Source: Algoriphagus litoralis
GTDB lineage: Bacteria; Bacteroidota; Bacteroidia; Cytophagales; Cyclobacteriaceae
Length of the DNA: 64,000 nucleotides
Reading direction: 5' to 3'
Assembly: GCF_003259255.1 (NCBI RefSeq)
Contig: NZ_QGOL01000008.1
Span: 248,001-312,000, forward strand
The notes under the pieces are model-generated. The model was not told the DNA's origin and searched no databases. It saw only the letters and a list, made by a program, of their open reading frames with translations. Of the stretch, positions 24,398-34,537 are shown piece after piece. The first letter of the stretch is position 1. Each line of letters begins with the position of its first letter. Both the position numbers and the translations under genes were made by a program.

Positions 24398-27019
24398 ATG
24401 AGAAGATTTTCCGGACTGGCTTTAGTCATTATTATTTTTATCGGAGCCTGTTCCTCTGAGCGCAACACCTTTACCAATAGGGCTTTTCATAATTTGACCT
24501 CTCATTTCAACGCCTACTATCTAGCCGATGTCAAAATAAAGGATGTTGAAAATCAGGTCTTGAAGGGGTATAAGGAAGATTATACACAAATTCTACCAGT
24601 CTACATCCCCATAGATTCCGCTACCATACAGCAGAATAAAGAGAAATTGGATTCTGCACGGGAACTATCTTCCAAAGCGATCGATTGGCACCGAATCTCC
24701 AAATGGGTGGATGACAGCTATTACCTCTTGGGCAAGATCGATTATCTCCAAGCCCAACAAGATGATGCACTCAATGCCTTCAAATTCATCAACAGCAACA
24801 GCAAAGACAAAGACCTTCGCCATCAGGCGCTGATCAGCCTACTCCGACTCTATGTGGATCGATTGGAATATGAAAATGCCAACTTCACTATAGATTACCT
24901 CTCCAAGGAGACCGAAATAAGTGACCAAAACCGATTCGAACTGTTTAAAACCCTGGCGTATTACTATGAAACTCGGGCAGACCGAAACGGCGTGATCGGT
25001 GCTTTGGACAGAGCAGTAGATCTAGCTCCTGATAAAAAAGAAGAATCTCGAATCAATTTTATCCTCGCTCAGCGCTATCAGCGAGAGGGGCTTGATGCCT
25101 TGGCTTATGATTACTACAAAAAATCCCTCGATGGAAATCCTCCCTATGAGCGAAGTTTTTTTGCCACTCTTTATGCCCAACAAGTAGCGGAGCTCAACGC
25201 TTCAAAAGATCTAAGGAAGGTTCGTAACTATTACGAGGACTTGTATGAGGATCCTAAAAACAAAGATCTCAAAGATGTAGTGATCTATGAACGGGCACTT
25301 TTTGAAGAAAAGCAGGGGGATATTCCTCTCACCATTGACTTACTGCATCAGGCAGCCAAAGAACCTGGCAGTAACCCTCGATTGAAAGGATATATTTATC
25401 AAAAACTTGCTGAGATCAACCTTGAAGAATTCAAGGATTTTCGGGCTACCAAGTACTATTTGGACAGCGCACTTACATTTATCAAAGAAAATGACCCTGT
25501 TGCGATCCAAATTCAATCGCAAAAGACAATTCTTGATCAATACGTATTTCATGTAGAGCGGATTCAGCTCAATGACAGCCTGACGATCTTGGCAGGCTTA
25601 AGTCCATCTGAGCAAGAGGCAGTTGCACAGAATTTTATCAAGGCAGAGGAAGAAAGACTCATGGCCGAAGCCCGAGCCAAAGAGGTACCTAAAAACTCAA
25701 GCATATTTAACAATCTGCTGGCCTTCAGCGGTAAAGATCCCGGAGCAAGCTTCTATTTTGACAATGGAGTCGCCATGCAGCAAGGAGCCATTGAATTCAA
25801 CAGAGTCTGGGGTACTCGCCCCCTTCAAGATAATTGGAGAAGAAGATCGGCGATTTTCCAGACAAACACCCAGCCCCAGGAAGTGACTGGACTTAAAGAT
25901 TCTTCGGCTACCGGAGAAAACCCGATTTTAGCGGGGTTACCATCGATGGAAAGCCTTTTGGCAAAAATCCCAAACACTCCTGAGCAACTGGAACGGCTAA
26001 ACTCAGAATTGGATGAATCCTACTTTGAATTGGGAAAGCTCTTGTATTTTGATTTTGAGGAATTGGAGTCAAGCATTGACAATTTGGAAACACTGATCAG
26101 AACTTTCCCAAATACTATCCGAAAGCCTGAGGCATATTACCTTCTTTATTTAGCACAGAAAGATTCCAAAGGAAACTTCGAGCAATATGTCGGCCGCCTC
26201 AATCGGGAGTTTCCGGATTCCCAATACACCTATTCGGTCAATAATCCCGATGCAGCCTCGGGTAATCTCGCTGCCCTTGAATCATCCAAAGGATACGAGC
26301 AAGCATACAACTCCTACTACGCCGGGCAATATCAACAGGCCAGACAAGTGATCAAATCAACTCTCGAAGAATATCCCTTAACTCGTAATACAGAAAAGTT
26401 ACTGCTACTGGATATCATGGTCACAGGCAAGCTGGAAAGTAAAGAACGATTCAAAGGAAGGCTTGAATCCTATATCGAAAATACGAAAGACGAAGCTTTG
26501 GTCAGTTTGGCAAGAAATATGCTCCGACCACTTCTGAGTAGCGAGGAACTTGCCGCTCTGACTCCCAAGGATAGTGTTGCTGTGGATTCGACCCAACTCA
26601 CATCTGCAGAAGCTGCTCAAAATGTAGGTAATGAGGTACCCGCAGACTCACCTTACAAAGTGAATGAATCTCAAACCCATATCTTTGTCATCTCTTTATC
26701 CAAAAGTGAGTCAGAGGAAGCCAAAAACCTGTTGGGAGATCTGGAAAACTTTCATGCCAAAAACTTCCCAAATGCAAGACTTCGAACTGGAAATATGAAC
26801 ATGAATCAGGAAAACGCGATCTACATCATAAGTCCGTTTTCCAATGCTGAAAAAGCAAAAGAATACTACCTAAAATTTTCTGAAGAGTTTAAATCAGAAG
26901 GATTGCCGGAAAACGCCCAAGCCAACGCCTTCTTTATTTCGATTGAGAACTTTCAGACCTTGAATAAAACCAAAAACACGGAGGAGTATTTAATCTTCTT
27001 CCGATCCCTTTATCAGTAA
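24398..27019 (+). CDS. sprE: T9SS periplasmic TPR lipoprotein PorW/SprE
   Basis: The 873-residue lipoprotein (lipobox IGACSSE, Cys18) matches SprE/PorW in length and layout. The FTNRAFHNLTSHFNAYYLADV opening is the family hallmark, and tetratricopeptide-like helical repeats run through residues 90-420 and 530-700. The C-terminal 110 residues are an SPOR-like fold. PorW links the PorK-PorN ring to the outer-membrane translocon of the type IX system. The gene precedes the PBP gene by seven bases and is probably co-transcribed with it. Confidence 0.88.
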   Translation: MRRFSGLALVIIIFIGACSSERNTFTNRAFHNLTSHFNAYYLADVKIKDVENQVLKGYKEDYTQILPVYIPIDSATIQQNKEKLDSARELSSKAIDWHRISKWVDDSYYLLGKIDYLQAQQDDALNAFKFINSNSKDKDLRHQALISLLRLYVDRLEYENANFTIDYLSKETEISDQNRFELFKTLAYYYETRADRNGVIGALDRAVDLAPDKKEESRINFILAQRYQREGLDALAYDYYKKSLDGNPPYERSFFATLYAQQVAELNASKDLRKVRNYYEDLYEDPKNKDLKDVVIYERALFEEKQGDIPLTIDLLHQAAKEPGSNPRLKGYIYQKLAEINLEEFKDFRATKYYLDSALTFIKENDPVAIQIQSQKTILDQYVFHVERIQLNDSLTILAGLSPSEQEAVAQNFIKAEEERLMAEARAKEVPKNSSIFNNLLAFSGKDPGASFYFDNGVAMQQGAIEFNRVWGTRPLQDNWRRRSAIFQTNTQPQEVTGLKDSSATGENPILAGLPSMESLLAKIPNTPEQLERLNSELDESYFELGKLLYFDFEELESSIDNLETLIRTFPNTIRKPEAYYLLYLAQKDSKGNFEQYVGRLNREFPDSQYTYSVNNPDAASGNLAALESSKGYEQAYNSYYAGQYQQARQVIKSTLEEYPLTRNTEKLLLLDIMVTGKLESKERFKGRLESYIENTKDEALVSLARNMLRPLLSSEELAALTPKDSVAVDSTQLTSAEAAQNVGNEVPADSPYKVNESQTHIFVISLSKSESEEAKNLLGDLENFHAKNFPNARLRTGNMNMNQENAIYIISPFSNAEKAKEYYLKFSEEFKSEGLPENAQANAFFISIENFQTLNKTKNTEEYLIFFRSLYQ

Positions 27020-27026
27020 AAATCCT

Positions 27027-29330
27027 ATGTCAAAGACTACCAAGCCATCTATTCCTGTTTGGGCCAGTAAAACAATTAAATACCTCTGGATCGCATTTAT
27101 CGGTGGGGTGATCTTCTTTATCCTTTTCGTATGGATGGTCAGTGTCAACTTTTTGGGACTATTTGGTTCGCTGCCAGATTTCAAGGCTCTCGAAAATCCT
27201 GAGAGTGAACTTGCATCCGAGCTTTATTCTGCTGATGGCTTTCTCTTAGGAACTTACGCCAGAGAAAATCGCAGCCCTGTGAAATACGAAGAGCTGTCTC
27301 CAAATTTGGTTCAGGCCCTTATCGCAACCGAAGATGTTCGATTTGAGGATCATTCCGGCATAGATATGACGGCCATGATTCGGGTATTCGTGAAATCCAT
27401 CCTTCTCGGTCAAGATGCAGGTGGAGGATCAACGCTTAGCCAACAGACTGCAAAAAACCTATTCAAAACCCGAACTGATGCTTCGCAGGGCCTTTTAAGT
27501 TCTGTTCCGGGACTTCGGATGCTAATTATTAAAACGAAGGAATGGATCGTAGCCACCCAACTGGAAAAGGCCTACACCAAAGATGAAATCTTGACTTTGT
27601 ATCTGAATACTTCAGAGTTTGGATCCAATGCATATGGGATCAAAACGGCAGCAGGTACATTTTTCAACAAACTACCTTCAGAGCTTGCCGTTCAAGAATC
27701 GGCTGTTTTGGTAGGACTATTCAAAGCTCCCACCTATTACAGCCCTGTATTCAATCCTGATAATTCCCTGAGACGGCGCAACACGGTTTTGGCTCAAATG
27801 GTCAAAAACGGTTCGCTGGGTCAATCTGAATTTGACTCCATATCCCAATTGCCGATTGAGCTAGATTATCGAGTAAGAAATCAGAATCACGGCCTTGCTA
27901 CTTATTTCCGAGAGATCGTAAAAGCAGACCTCATTAAATGGACTAAGGAAAATCTAAAGTCAGATGGATCAGCTTATGACCTATTTGGTGATGGATTACG
28001 AATTTATGTCACGCTGGATAGTCGAATGCAACGCTATGCCGAGGAAGCAGTATCGGAGCATATGTCTGAGTTGCAACAAAAGTTTTTCAATGAGATGGGG
28101 AAACGAGATCCTTGGATCGACGAAAGTATGCAGGTCATTCCTAATTTCATCGAAACAGCAGTAAAAAGAACGGAAGCTTACCGTTTACTCAAAGTTCGCT
28201 ATGGAGATGATACCGACTCTATTAATCTCAAGCTAAATGAGAAAAAGAAAATGCGCGTATTCTCTTGGAAAGGTGAAATAGATACGCTCATGAGCACTAT
28301 GGATTCCATGCGCTACTACAAAAAATTCCTTCAGACCGGATTTATGAGTATGGATCCGATGACCGGACATATCAAAGCTTGGGTGGGAGGCATCGACCAT
28401 AAATACTTCAAGTTTGACCATGTGAAGCAAGGAAAGCGTCAACCCGGATCCACCTTCAAGCCTTTTGTCTACGCAGCGGCAATAGAAAATGGCTACAGCC
28501 CTTGCTATTCCGTAGTCGATCAACCTGTCGAAGTCTATATCCCGGGTCAGCCAGCTTGGAGTCCTTCCAATGCAGACGGCAAGTTCAGCTATGAAAAAAT
28601 GACAATCCGGCAAGCCATGGCTGAATCGGTCAATTCTGTGACAGCTTACATGATGAAAAAGCTCAGTCCTAGGATTGTCTTGGAGACTGCCCGGAGGTTG
28701 GGAGTGACCAGTGACTTGGAAGAAGTACCTTCCTTAGCACTGGGAGTTAATGATGTCTCTGTATTCGAGATGGTTGGAGCATTTGGAACTTTTGTCAATA
28801 AAGGAGAGCATACCACACCGTATTACATCGATCGCATCGAAGACAAAAACGGCAATGTGATTCAGCAATTCACTCCCAGAAAGAAACCTGCGATGAGCGA
28901 AGAACATGCCTATCTGATGCTATACATGCTCCGAGGAGGATTTGAAGAACGAGGAGGAACGAGCCAAGGTGTCCCTTATTCACTCCGCGAAGGAAATGAA
29001 CTGGGTGGAAAGACAGGAACTACTCAGAATGCCTCAGATGGCTGGTATATGGGGGTAAGCAAAGATCTCGTATCCGGCACATGGGTTGGAGGGGATGACC
29101 GAGCAATTCACTTTAGAAGTTGGACTGCCGGACAAGGTGGCCGTACTGCAAGACCGATTTGGGTGAAATTTATGGAGAAAGTTTACGCAGACCAGTCACT
29201 TGGCTACACCAAAGGTCCATTTCCGAGACCCGATCGACCTTTGAGCATAGAGATCGATTGTGACAAGTATGAACAGGATAGTCAGCGATTTGCAGATTTT
29301 GACTACGATGCCAAAAAGAACGACTTTTGA
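27027..29330 (+). CDS. Class A penicillin-binding protein (PBP1A-like)
   Basis: The 767-residue bifunctional peptidoglycan synthase has one N-terminal membrane helix (about 18-40). The GT51 transglycosylase follows with the catalytic Glu102 (TEDVRFEDHSGID) and GGGSTLSQQTAKNLF. The transpeptidase carries SxxK in GSTFKPF, SVN in AESVNSVTAYM and KTG in GGKTGTTQNASDGW. Such enzymes polymerise and cross-link the murein sacculus in the periplasm. It follows sprE by seven bases and ends at a strong terminator. Confidence 0.95.
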   Translation: MSKTTKPSIPVWASKTIKYLWIAFIGGVIFFILFVWMVSVNFLGLFGSLPDFKALENPESELASELYSADGFLLGTYARENRSPVKYEELSPNLVQALIATEDVRFEDHSGIDMTAMIRVFVKSILLGQDAGGGSTLSQQTAKNLFKTRTDASQGLLSSVPGLRMLIIKTKEWIVATQLEKAYTKDEILTLYLNTSEFGSNAYGIKTAAGTFFNKLPSELAVQESAVLVGLFKAPTYYSPVFNPDNSLRRRNTVLAQMVKNGSLGQSEFDSISQLPIELDYRVRNQNHGLATYFREIVKADLIKWTKENLKSDGSAYDLFGDGLRIYVTLDSRMQRYAEEAVSEHMSELQQKFFNEMGKRDPWIDESMQVIPNFIETAVKRTEAYRLLKVRYGDDTDSINLKLNEKKKMRVFSWKGEIDTLMSTMDSMRYYKKFLQTGFMSMDPMTGHIKAWVGGIDHKYFKFDHVKQGKRQPGSTFKPFVYAAAIENGYSPCYSVVDQPVEVYIPGQPAWSPSNADGKFSYEKMTIRQAMAESVNSVTAYMMKKLSPRIVLETARRLGVTSDLEEVPSLALGVNDVSVFEMVGAFGTFVNKGEHTTPYYIDRIEDKNGNVIQQFTPRKKPAMSEEHAYLMLYMLRGGFEERGGTSQGVPYSLREGNELGGKTGTTQNASDGWYMGVSKDLVSGTWVGGDDRAIHFRSWTAGQGGRTARPIWVKFMEKVYADQSLGYTKGPFPRPDRPLSIEIDCDKYEQDSQRFADFDYDAKKNDF

Positions 29331-29363
29331 TTTACATTAGGAATTAAAAACCCTTTACAAACG

Positions 29364-29396
29364 AAAAACAGCCTGAATTCAGGGCTGTTTTTTTTT
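29364..29396 (+). terminator. Terminator of the sprE-PBP unit
   Basis: AAAAACAGCC-TGAATTCA-GGGCTGTTTTT forms a GC-containing stem followed by a long T run. uvrC starts about 12 bases after the T run. Confidence 0.7.
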
Positions 29397-29407
29397 AATT
29401 TTAACCC

Positions 29408-31213
29408 ATGCAGTCCTCCTCTTTTCTACCCGAAGAACACCTACAGCTCCCAGATCATCCGGGGGTATACAAGTATTTCAATGAGGAAAATGAACTGATC
29501 TATGTAGGCAAAGCCAAGAGTCTCAAAAAGCGTGTCAGTAGCTATTTCAATAAAAACACAGGAGTAAACCTAAAGACCCGAAGAATGGTCAAGGAAATCC
29601 GAAGAATTGAAATCACCCTGGTAGACAGCGAATTGGATGCCTTACTTCTGGAAAACAATCTGATCAAAAAGATTCAGCCCCGCTACAATATTTTGCTGCG
29701 AGACGACAAGACCTATCCCTATCTATTGATCACCAAAGAAAACTTCCCGAGGATTTTCCAGACTAGAAAGCTCATCCCAAAGCGGGGCACCTATTTTGGC
29801 CCTTTTGCCAGCGTGAAAGCTATGAATAATGTCCTGGACTTGATCAGAGACCTGTTTACCATTCGGACTTGCAACCTTGACCTATCGCCCTACAAAATTG
29901 ACGAAGGGAAATACAAAGTCTGCCTTGAATACCACATTGGCAACTGTCAGGGTCCTTGTGTAGGACTACAGCGGGAAGCTCAATACCTAAAGGATCTAGA
30001 GCAGGCGAAGCATATTCTCAAAGGAAACCTGGGAGTTCCAAAGACCTATTTCAGACAGGAGATGCAGGCCTTCGCAGAAAATCTGGAGTTTGAAAAAGCC
30101 CAGAAAATGAAGATCAAATTAGACCTTTTGGAAAAATACCAGGCAAAATCATTGATCACGAGCCCAAGTATCCAAAACCTCGATGTCTGTACTCTGGTTT
30201 CCGATGAGAAGTTCGCTTACGTGAACTACATGCGTGTGATCAATGGAGCGATGATCACTTCCAAAAATGTTGAGCTTAAGAAAAAGCTGGATGAAAGCAG
30301 TGAGGAACTGTTACTCACAGCCCTTGTAAGGCTTCAAGACCAATTTCAAAGTGATGCGGAGGAAATTCTAGTTAATATTGAACCGGAAAACCCAATCGAA
30401 GGGCTTAACCTAACAGTTCCAAAAATTGGAGACAAGCGAAAACTGATCGAATTATCGCTCAAAAATGCGCTGTACTACAAGAAAGAGAAAGCCTTGCTTC
30501 AAGGGTTAAATCAAGACAAAAAAGATCGGGTTATCCGTCAATTGCAACAAGACCTGAGTCTACCGGATATTCCGGATCATATCGAATGCTTCGACAATTC
30601 AAATATTCAAGGAACCAATCCTGTAGCAAGTATGGTCTGCTTCTTGGGAGGAAAGCCTGCAGTAAAAGAATACCGTCATTACCATATCAAGACAGTCGAA
30701 GGCCCAAATGATTTCGCAAGCATGAAGGAAATCGTAGGAAGGCGATACAAAAGGCTAATCGAAGAAGAAAAACCGCTGCCAAAACTCATTGTCATCGATG
30801 GGGGTAAGGGACAGCTGTCCTCCGCCGTCGAAGCACTTCAGGAATTGGGAGTCTATGGAAAGATGCCAATCATCGGCATAGCAAAACGTTTGGAAGAAAT
30901 TTATTTCCCTGGAGACTCTTATCCTATTCATATTGACAAAAAGTCTGAAAGTTTAAAATTACTTCAACGGATCCGAGATGAAGCCCATAGGTTTGCCATT
31001 ACTTTTCACAGAAATGTCCGAAGCAAAAATGCCTTCGGAACCCAACTTACGGGAATTTCAGGCATTGGCGAAAACACAGCAGATAAACTCTTGAAGCATT
31101 TTAAGTCTGTAAAAAATATTAAATCGGCCAGCGAGGAAGAGTTAAAGGCCGTAATCGGCGCAAGTAGGGCAAAGGCCCTTCTAGATTGGATGGAAAAAAA
31201 TAAAGGGGCATAA
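29408..31213 (+). CDS. uvrC: Excinuclease ABC subunit C
   Basis: The 601-residue nuclease makes both incisions in nucleotide excision repair. The GIY-YIG domain is near 15-95 (GVYKYFNEENELIYVGKAK, then RVSSYF), a cysteine cluster, CLEYHIGNCQGPC, lies near 175-190, and a UVR UvrB-binding helix is near 215. The RNase H-like C-nuclease shows ECFDNSNIQGT and VIDGGKGQL. Two helix-hairpin-helix motifs end the protein (GISGIGENTADKLLKHF). The stop codon lies in the loop of the terminator hairpin. It is convergent with gldN. Confidence 0.97.
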   Translation: MQSSSFLPEEHLQLPDHPGVYKYFNEENELIYVGKAKSLKKRVSSYFNKNTGVNLKTRRMVKEIRRIEITLVDSELDALLLENNLIKKIQPRYNILLRDDKTYPYLLITKENFPRIFQTRKLIPKRGTYFGPFASVKAMNNVLDLIRDLFTIRTCNLDLSPYKIDEGKYKVCLEYHIGNCQGPCVGLQREAQYLKDLEQAKHILKGNLGVPKTYFRQEMQAFAENLEFEKAQKMKIKLDLLEKYQAKSLITSPSIQNLDVCTLVSDEKFAYVNYMRVINGAMITSKNVELKKKLDESSEELLLTALVRLQDQFQSDAEEILVNIEPENPIEGLNLTVPKIGDKRKLIELSLKNALYYKKEKALLQGLNQDKKDRVIRQLQQDLSLPDIPDHIECFDNSNIQGTNPVASMVCFLGGKPAVKEYRHYHIKTVEGPNDFASMKEIVGRRYKRLIEEEKPLPKLIVIDGGKGQLSSAVEALQELGVYGKMPIIGIAKRLEEIYFPGDSYPIHIDKKSESLKLLQRIRDEAHRFAITFHRNVRSKNAFGTQLTGISGIGENTADKLLKHFKSVKNIKSASEEELKAVIGASRAKALLDWMEKNKGA

Positions 31214-31224
31214 GCCCCTTTTTT
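31202..31224. terminator. Bidirectional terminator overlapping the uvrC stop codon
   Basis: AAAGGGGC (31202-31209) and GCCCCTTT (31214-31221) flank the loop ATAA, which includes the uvrC TAA (31211-31213). A runs lie on the left and T runs on the right, so it also serves the convergent gldN transcript. Confidence 0.75.
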
Positions 31225-31227
31225 ATT

Positions 31228-32043
31228 TTACCACTCCCAGAGGGAGTTTTCAAATTCTAATAATTTGTACTCAAATTCCAAAGAATTCAGATAAGCCTGC
31301 ATCTCAGGATTGGCATGATCCGAATCAACCAAATCTGCTATTAACGCTTCATCTGGATTGGTAAACCTCCTCACTACTGACCTAAACAATCTAGATTCAA
31401 AAGCTTCGTCATAAGTCAAGCTTTTTGAGATGTTCTGGAAATTGATCCAACGTGCAGTAGGATGATTCTTGAAATAATTGACAAAATCCTTGTAACGGAT
31501 GAATGCGACCGTTTTCTGACCTGCATTTGCATTCGTTGGAGAAGGCATCACCAATTCAATGTATTTAATATCAAAAACCAAATCAGAGTGATGTCTGTCG
31601 AAAACAAAGTCTTCTTTGAAATCCAAATAATACAACTGCTTGGTAAAGATGGAATCGCCATTTGCAGAAATCCAGAAGTTGTCCTGAAACTCAGCAATAG
31701 AGAGCGGCTGTGTGAAATCTGCATCACCGAAAACTTCGAGAGCATTTTCATCAACAACAGCTTTGTAGATATGGCTAATTATACCATTTGCTTTGTTATC
31801 TCCCGAGCCGTAAAGTGAAAGATTGTATTTCTCTCTAAGGTCGATTCTTCTCCAAACTGAGATTTGATACATTTTATCATCATCCCGAATCCGCTTGGCC
31901 GAATAAATGGTATCCATAGAGAACTGGCGATCACCAAATCCCGATGGGTTTACGCTTGTAGCCACTTGGGCATTGGTACTTGCTGGTAGCAAACCAATGA
32001 CGACCAAAACTGCCAAGAAGATGTGTTGCACAAATCTTTTCAT
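31228..32043 (-). CDS. gldN: T9SS ring protein GldN/PorN
   Basis: The 271-residue protein has a signal peptide (to about residue 25) and the GldN/PorN pattern: DTIYSAKRIRDDDKMYQISVWRRIDLREKYN near 45-75 and IIRYKDF-like AFIRYKDFVNYF near 185. PorN binds PorK to build the periplasmic ring under the outer membrane and touches the PorM motor arm. It is the last gene of the minus-strand T9SS operon, 27 bases after gldM. Confidence 0.93.
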   Translation of the reverse strand: MKRFVQHIFLAVLVVIGLLPASTNAQVATSVNPSGFGDRQFSMDTIYSAKRIRDDDKMYQISVWRRIDLREKYNLSLYGSGDNKANGIISHIYKAVVDENALEVFGDADFTQPLSIAEFQDNFWISANGDSIFTKQLYYLDFKEDFVFDRHHSDLVFDIKYIELVMPSPTNANAGQKTVAFIRYKDFVNYFKNHPTARWINFQNISKSLTYDEAFESRLFRSVVRRFTNPDEALIADLVDSDHANPEMQAYLNSLEFEYKLLEFENSLWEW

Positions 32044-32070
32044 ATTTTTCTTATTTACTTCGACTTCCGA

Positions 32071-33669
32071 TTACTTCACTGCCAATCGGATAATCTGTCT
32101 TAATTCAGAGTTAATTTTATTTCCTCTGAAGTTAGTTCGTGTTACTTGAGTTACCCGGATTACGATATCATCTCCAGGTCTTGCACTCTCAAGGAGAGTT
32201 CTCATACTTCCACCTATTGGAACAGAACCTCTTGGAACCTCACTTCTAAGCAAAGTCAATTCCCCTCCAGTTACTTCAAAGTTGGAATCTTTCGCCATAG
32301 TTCTGGCAAAAGTTGGCTCAGCTACAGCTGCTACTTTCATTCCGCTAAACACATTGATTGCATGTGCTACTGAACCATCCAATTCCGAGCCATTCGCACC
32401 GAGAGCTTTGATTGTAGGCAAAGGAACTGGTTTAATATCAAACGCCACGTCACCAATTTTATTTCCACCACTGCTGACACCGATAGTAACTTTACCAGAA
32501 GCACCTGGAATTACAGTCAGCTGACCTGGCTTACTACCTTTTATAGATTGACCATTAGCCACATTAAATTCAGGAGAGTATGTATTCCCCAAGGCCGGAA
32601 CTTCAATCAACAATTCATTCGCGCAATCTGCGTAAAGCTGCTGAACTACCTCTGAGGAAACTTTAATAACTGGTTGGGCTATATAATAATCGTAAGAGAC
32701 TGGAATTACTTGGTCTTCACCTCCAACATTGGTAACAATTTCCCCTTTCAAAGTCTGCTTCGATAAACCTCTATCGTCGTAGCTTCCGGCAGGTCTAACA
32801 GGAAACTCTACTTTACCAAACCCATTTTCTACAGGTACAGTTCTTCCATCAAGCGTCATAGTAGGAGCTGCTGATGAAGAAGCTGAGGCAATGAACATGT
32901 CACCTTTGAATACTGTTCCAGCGGCAACTATATTAGATTCTGCCGCAATTTTACCTTCCAAAATATCTGCCTTGAAATAGAATGATCCGATAGTGTTGGA
33001 TAGCTCAGTAAGTGCTTCACTTTCTATATTCAAAACTTCATTTTGAAACTGAGATAGTAGCGCCATAACAGCTCCTACAGGAGACTTCACAAAGTTTAGG
33101 TTAACAAAGCTCTTTCCTCTCACATCCCGATCATTGGCAAATATCTCTATGTCTTTAGCATCTAGGGCTATTGGCTTGAAAGTCACTCCTTGGATACCCA
33201 CTTCACTTAAGATACTTGACACTTGAGAGGGATATGCGTTAAGTTTTGCTTGCAATTCCTCACCTTTACCCGAATTGGCAAACATGTTGCCAGTGATTTC
33301 GGTGTTTTTCAATGCAGAATTGACAAAGTTGCCCTCATCATTTTTAGCATTTGAAGTCTCAATTAGTTCTTGTTTGAGCTGCTCTAGGTAGGTGTAGATT
33401 TCTGAGGTTGCAGTCCTTACTTGTTCTGAAGCAGCAACTTTTGGAACATCTCTTGGATTGTTACCCTGCTCTTCTACTGTCAACTTGATAGAGCTTACAG
33501 TATTTTGATTTTTTGCAATAAAATTTCTTGACGTCCGCTCCATCCCATCATTGATGAGGACGAACTTCTGAAGGATCTGATTACTTACTTGGAGGGCCAA
33601 TAAGGCCGTCAATACCAAGTACATCATCCCGATCATCCGCTGTCTAGGTGTCTCTTTAGCTCCTGCCAT
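32071..33669 (-). CDS. gldM: T9SS/gliding motor protein GldM/PorM
   Basis: The 532-residue protein opens with MAGAKETPRQRMIGMMYLVLTALLALQVS, the conserved cytoplasmic tip and single inner-membrane helix of GldM. Residue Arg9/Arg11 of this tip is the conserved basic residue opposite the GldL glutamate. The remainder is a long periplasmic chain of domains (D1-D4), with a final domain ending ELRQIIRLAVK that reaches the PorKN ring. GldL and GldM form the proton-driven rotary motor. It lies 40 bases after gldL. Confidence 0.94.
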   Translation of the reverse strand: MAGAKETPRQRMIGMMYLVLTALLALQVSNQILQKFVLINDGMERTSRNFIAKNQNTVSSIKLTVEEQGNNPRDVPKVAASEQVRTATSEIYTYLEQLKQELIETSNAKNDEGNFVNSALKNTEITGNMFANSGKGEELQAKLNAYPSQVSSILSEVGIQGVTFKPIALDAKDIEIFANDRDVRGKSFVNLNFVKSPVGAVMALLSQFQNEVLNIESEALTELSNTIGSFYFKADILEGKIAAESNIVAAGTVFKGDMFIASASSSAAPTMTLDGRTVPVENGFGKVEFPVRPAGSYDDRGLSKQTLKGEIVTNVGGEDQVIPVSYDYYIAQPVIKVSSEVVQQLYADCANELLIEVPALGNTYSPEFNVANGQSIKGSKPGQLTVIPGASGKVTIGVSSGGNKIGDVAFDIKPVPLPTIKALGANGSELDGSVAHAINVFSGMKVAAVAEPTFARTMAKDSNFEVTGGELTLLRSEVPRGSVPIGGSMRTLLESARPGDDIVIRVTQVTRTNFRGNKINSELRQIIRLAVK

Positions 33670-33709
33670 CTGTTTAGATTTCTATTATTTTTTAGATGTT
33701 TGGAAATGA

Positions 33710-34492
33710 TTAACCCTTCATAGCAGAAAGCATTCCACCATAGATTTTGTTAAGTGAGCTAACGTTTTGATTCAATTTTGCAAGTTCGTTTTTAAATGCT
33801 TCAGTCTCTTTTCCTGCCTCAGTCAAACCTTGCATAGCAGCAGTCATATTACTGTAGAACTTATTGAGCGTCTTCACATGGCTGTTCGCATCCTGCAATT
33901 CCATCTCATATACTGAGTTTAAGGCAGTAAGATTTTTGGTCACATTCACCACCTGAGTGTGGTATGCTTTCGCATCTTGAGATGCAGCGGACATCTCGGT
34001 CAGTGCTGCAGCAGTTTTACTATAGGAAGCATTCATATCTACCAATGTTTTGGCAGCTGACTTCACATTAGTGGCATATTCATTTGTAGCGACAGCAGCA
34101 TCGGAAAGGTTACCCATTTTCTCTGCAGATGTTGCAAGATTTTGCATGCCCTTGCCGAGGCTTTCGATCAATTCAGGACCGATTTTAGCTTTGGAAAGCA
34201 TATCATCTAATTTTGCGGAAACATCATCACCTTTTGATTTTTTTGGTGCACTGTCTGCCAATTCAGGATAAATTTTACTCCAATCCATTTCTTCTTGTCT
34301 AGGCTCGAATGAAGAAAGAAAAAATATGATAGCCTCGGTAGTAAGACCCACCCCGATCATAATATTGGCAAACTGCCAATCGAGGATTTTAAACATCGCA
34401 CCGAGGATGACCACAGCCGCACCAATACCATAGATTTTTGGCATTACGTTGCTGTAGAATTTAGCTTTAAAGGAGTTACTGTTGCTAGCCAT
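33710..34492 (-). CDS. gldL: T9SS/gliding motor protein GldL/PorL
   Basis: The 260-residue protein has two membrane helices (about 19-36 and 42-60). Glu53 in GLTTEAIIFFLSSFEP corresponds to the conserved membrane glutamate that carries protons in Flavobacterium GldL. After helix 2 the cytoplasmic region is helical and rich in Ala, Lys and Asn, ending in repeated SLNKIY/LNSVY-like units. GldL pentamers surround the GldM dimer. It precedes gldM and follows gldK by 45 bases. Confidence 0.94.
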   Translation of the reverse strand: MASNSNSFKAKFYSNVMPKIYGIGAAVVILGAMFKILDWQFANIMIGVGLTTEAIIFFLSSFEPRQEEMDWSKIYPELADSAPKKSKGDDVSAKLDDMLSKAKIGPELIESLGKGMQNLATSAEKMGNLSDAAVATNEYATNVKSAAKTLVDMNASYSKTAAALTEMSAASQDAKAYHTQVVNVTKNLTALNSVYEMELQDANSHVKTLNKFYSNMTAAMQGLTEAGKETEAFKNELAKLNQNVSSLNKIYGGMLSAMKG

Positions 34493-34537
34493 TGAAAATT
34501 ATTAATTAAGGTTAAGGTTTTTTCTGGTTTGTGATTT

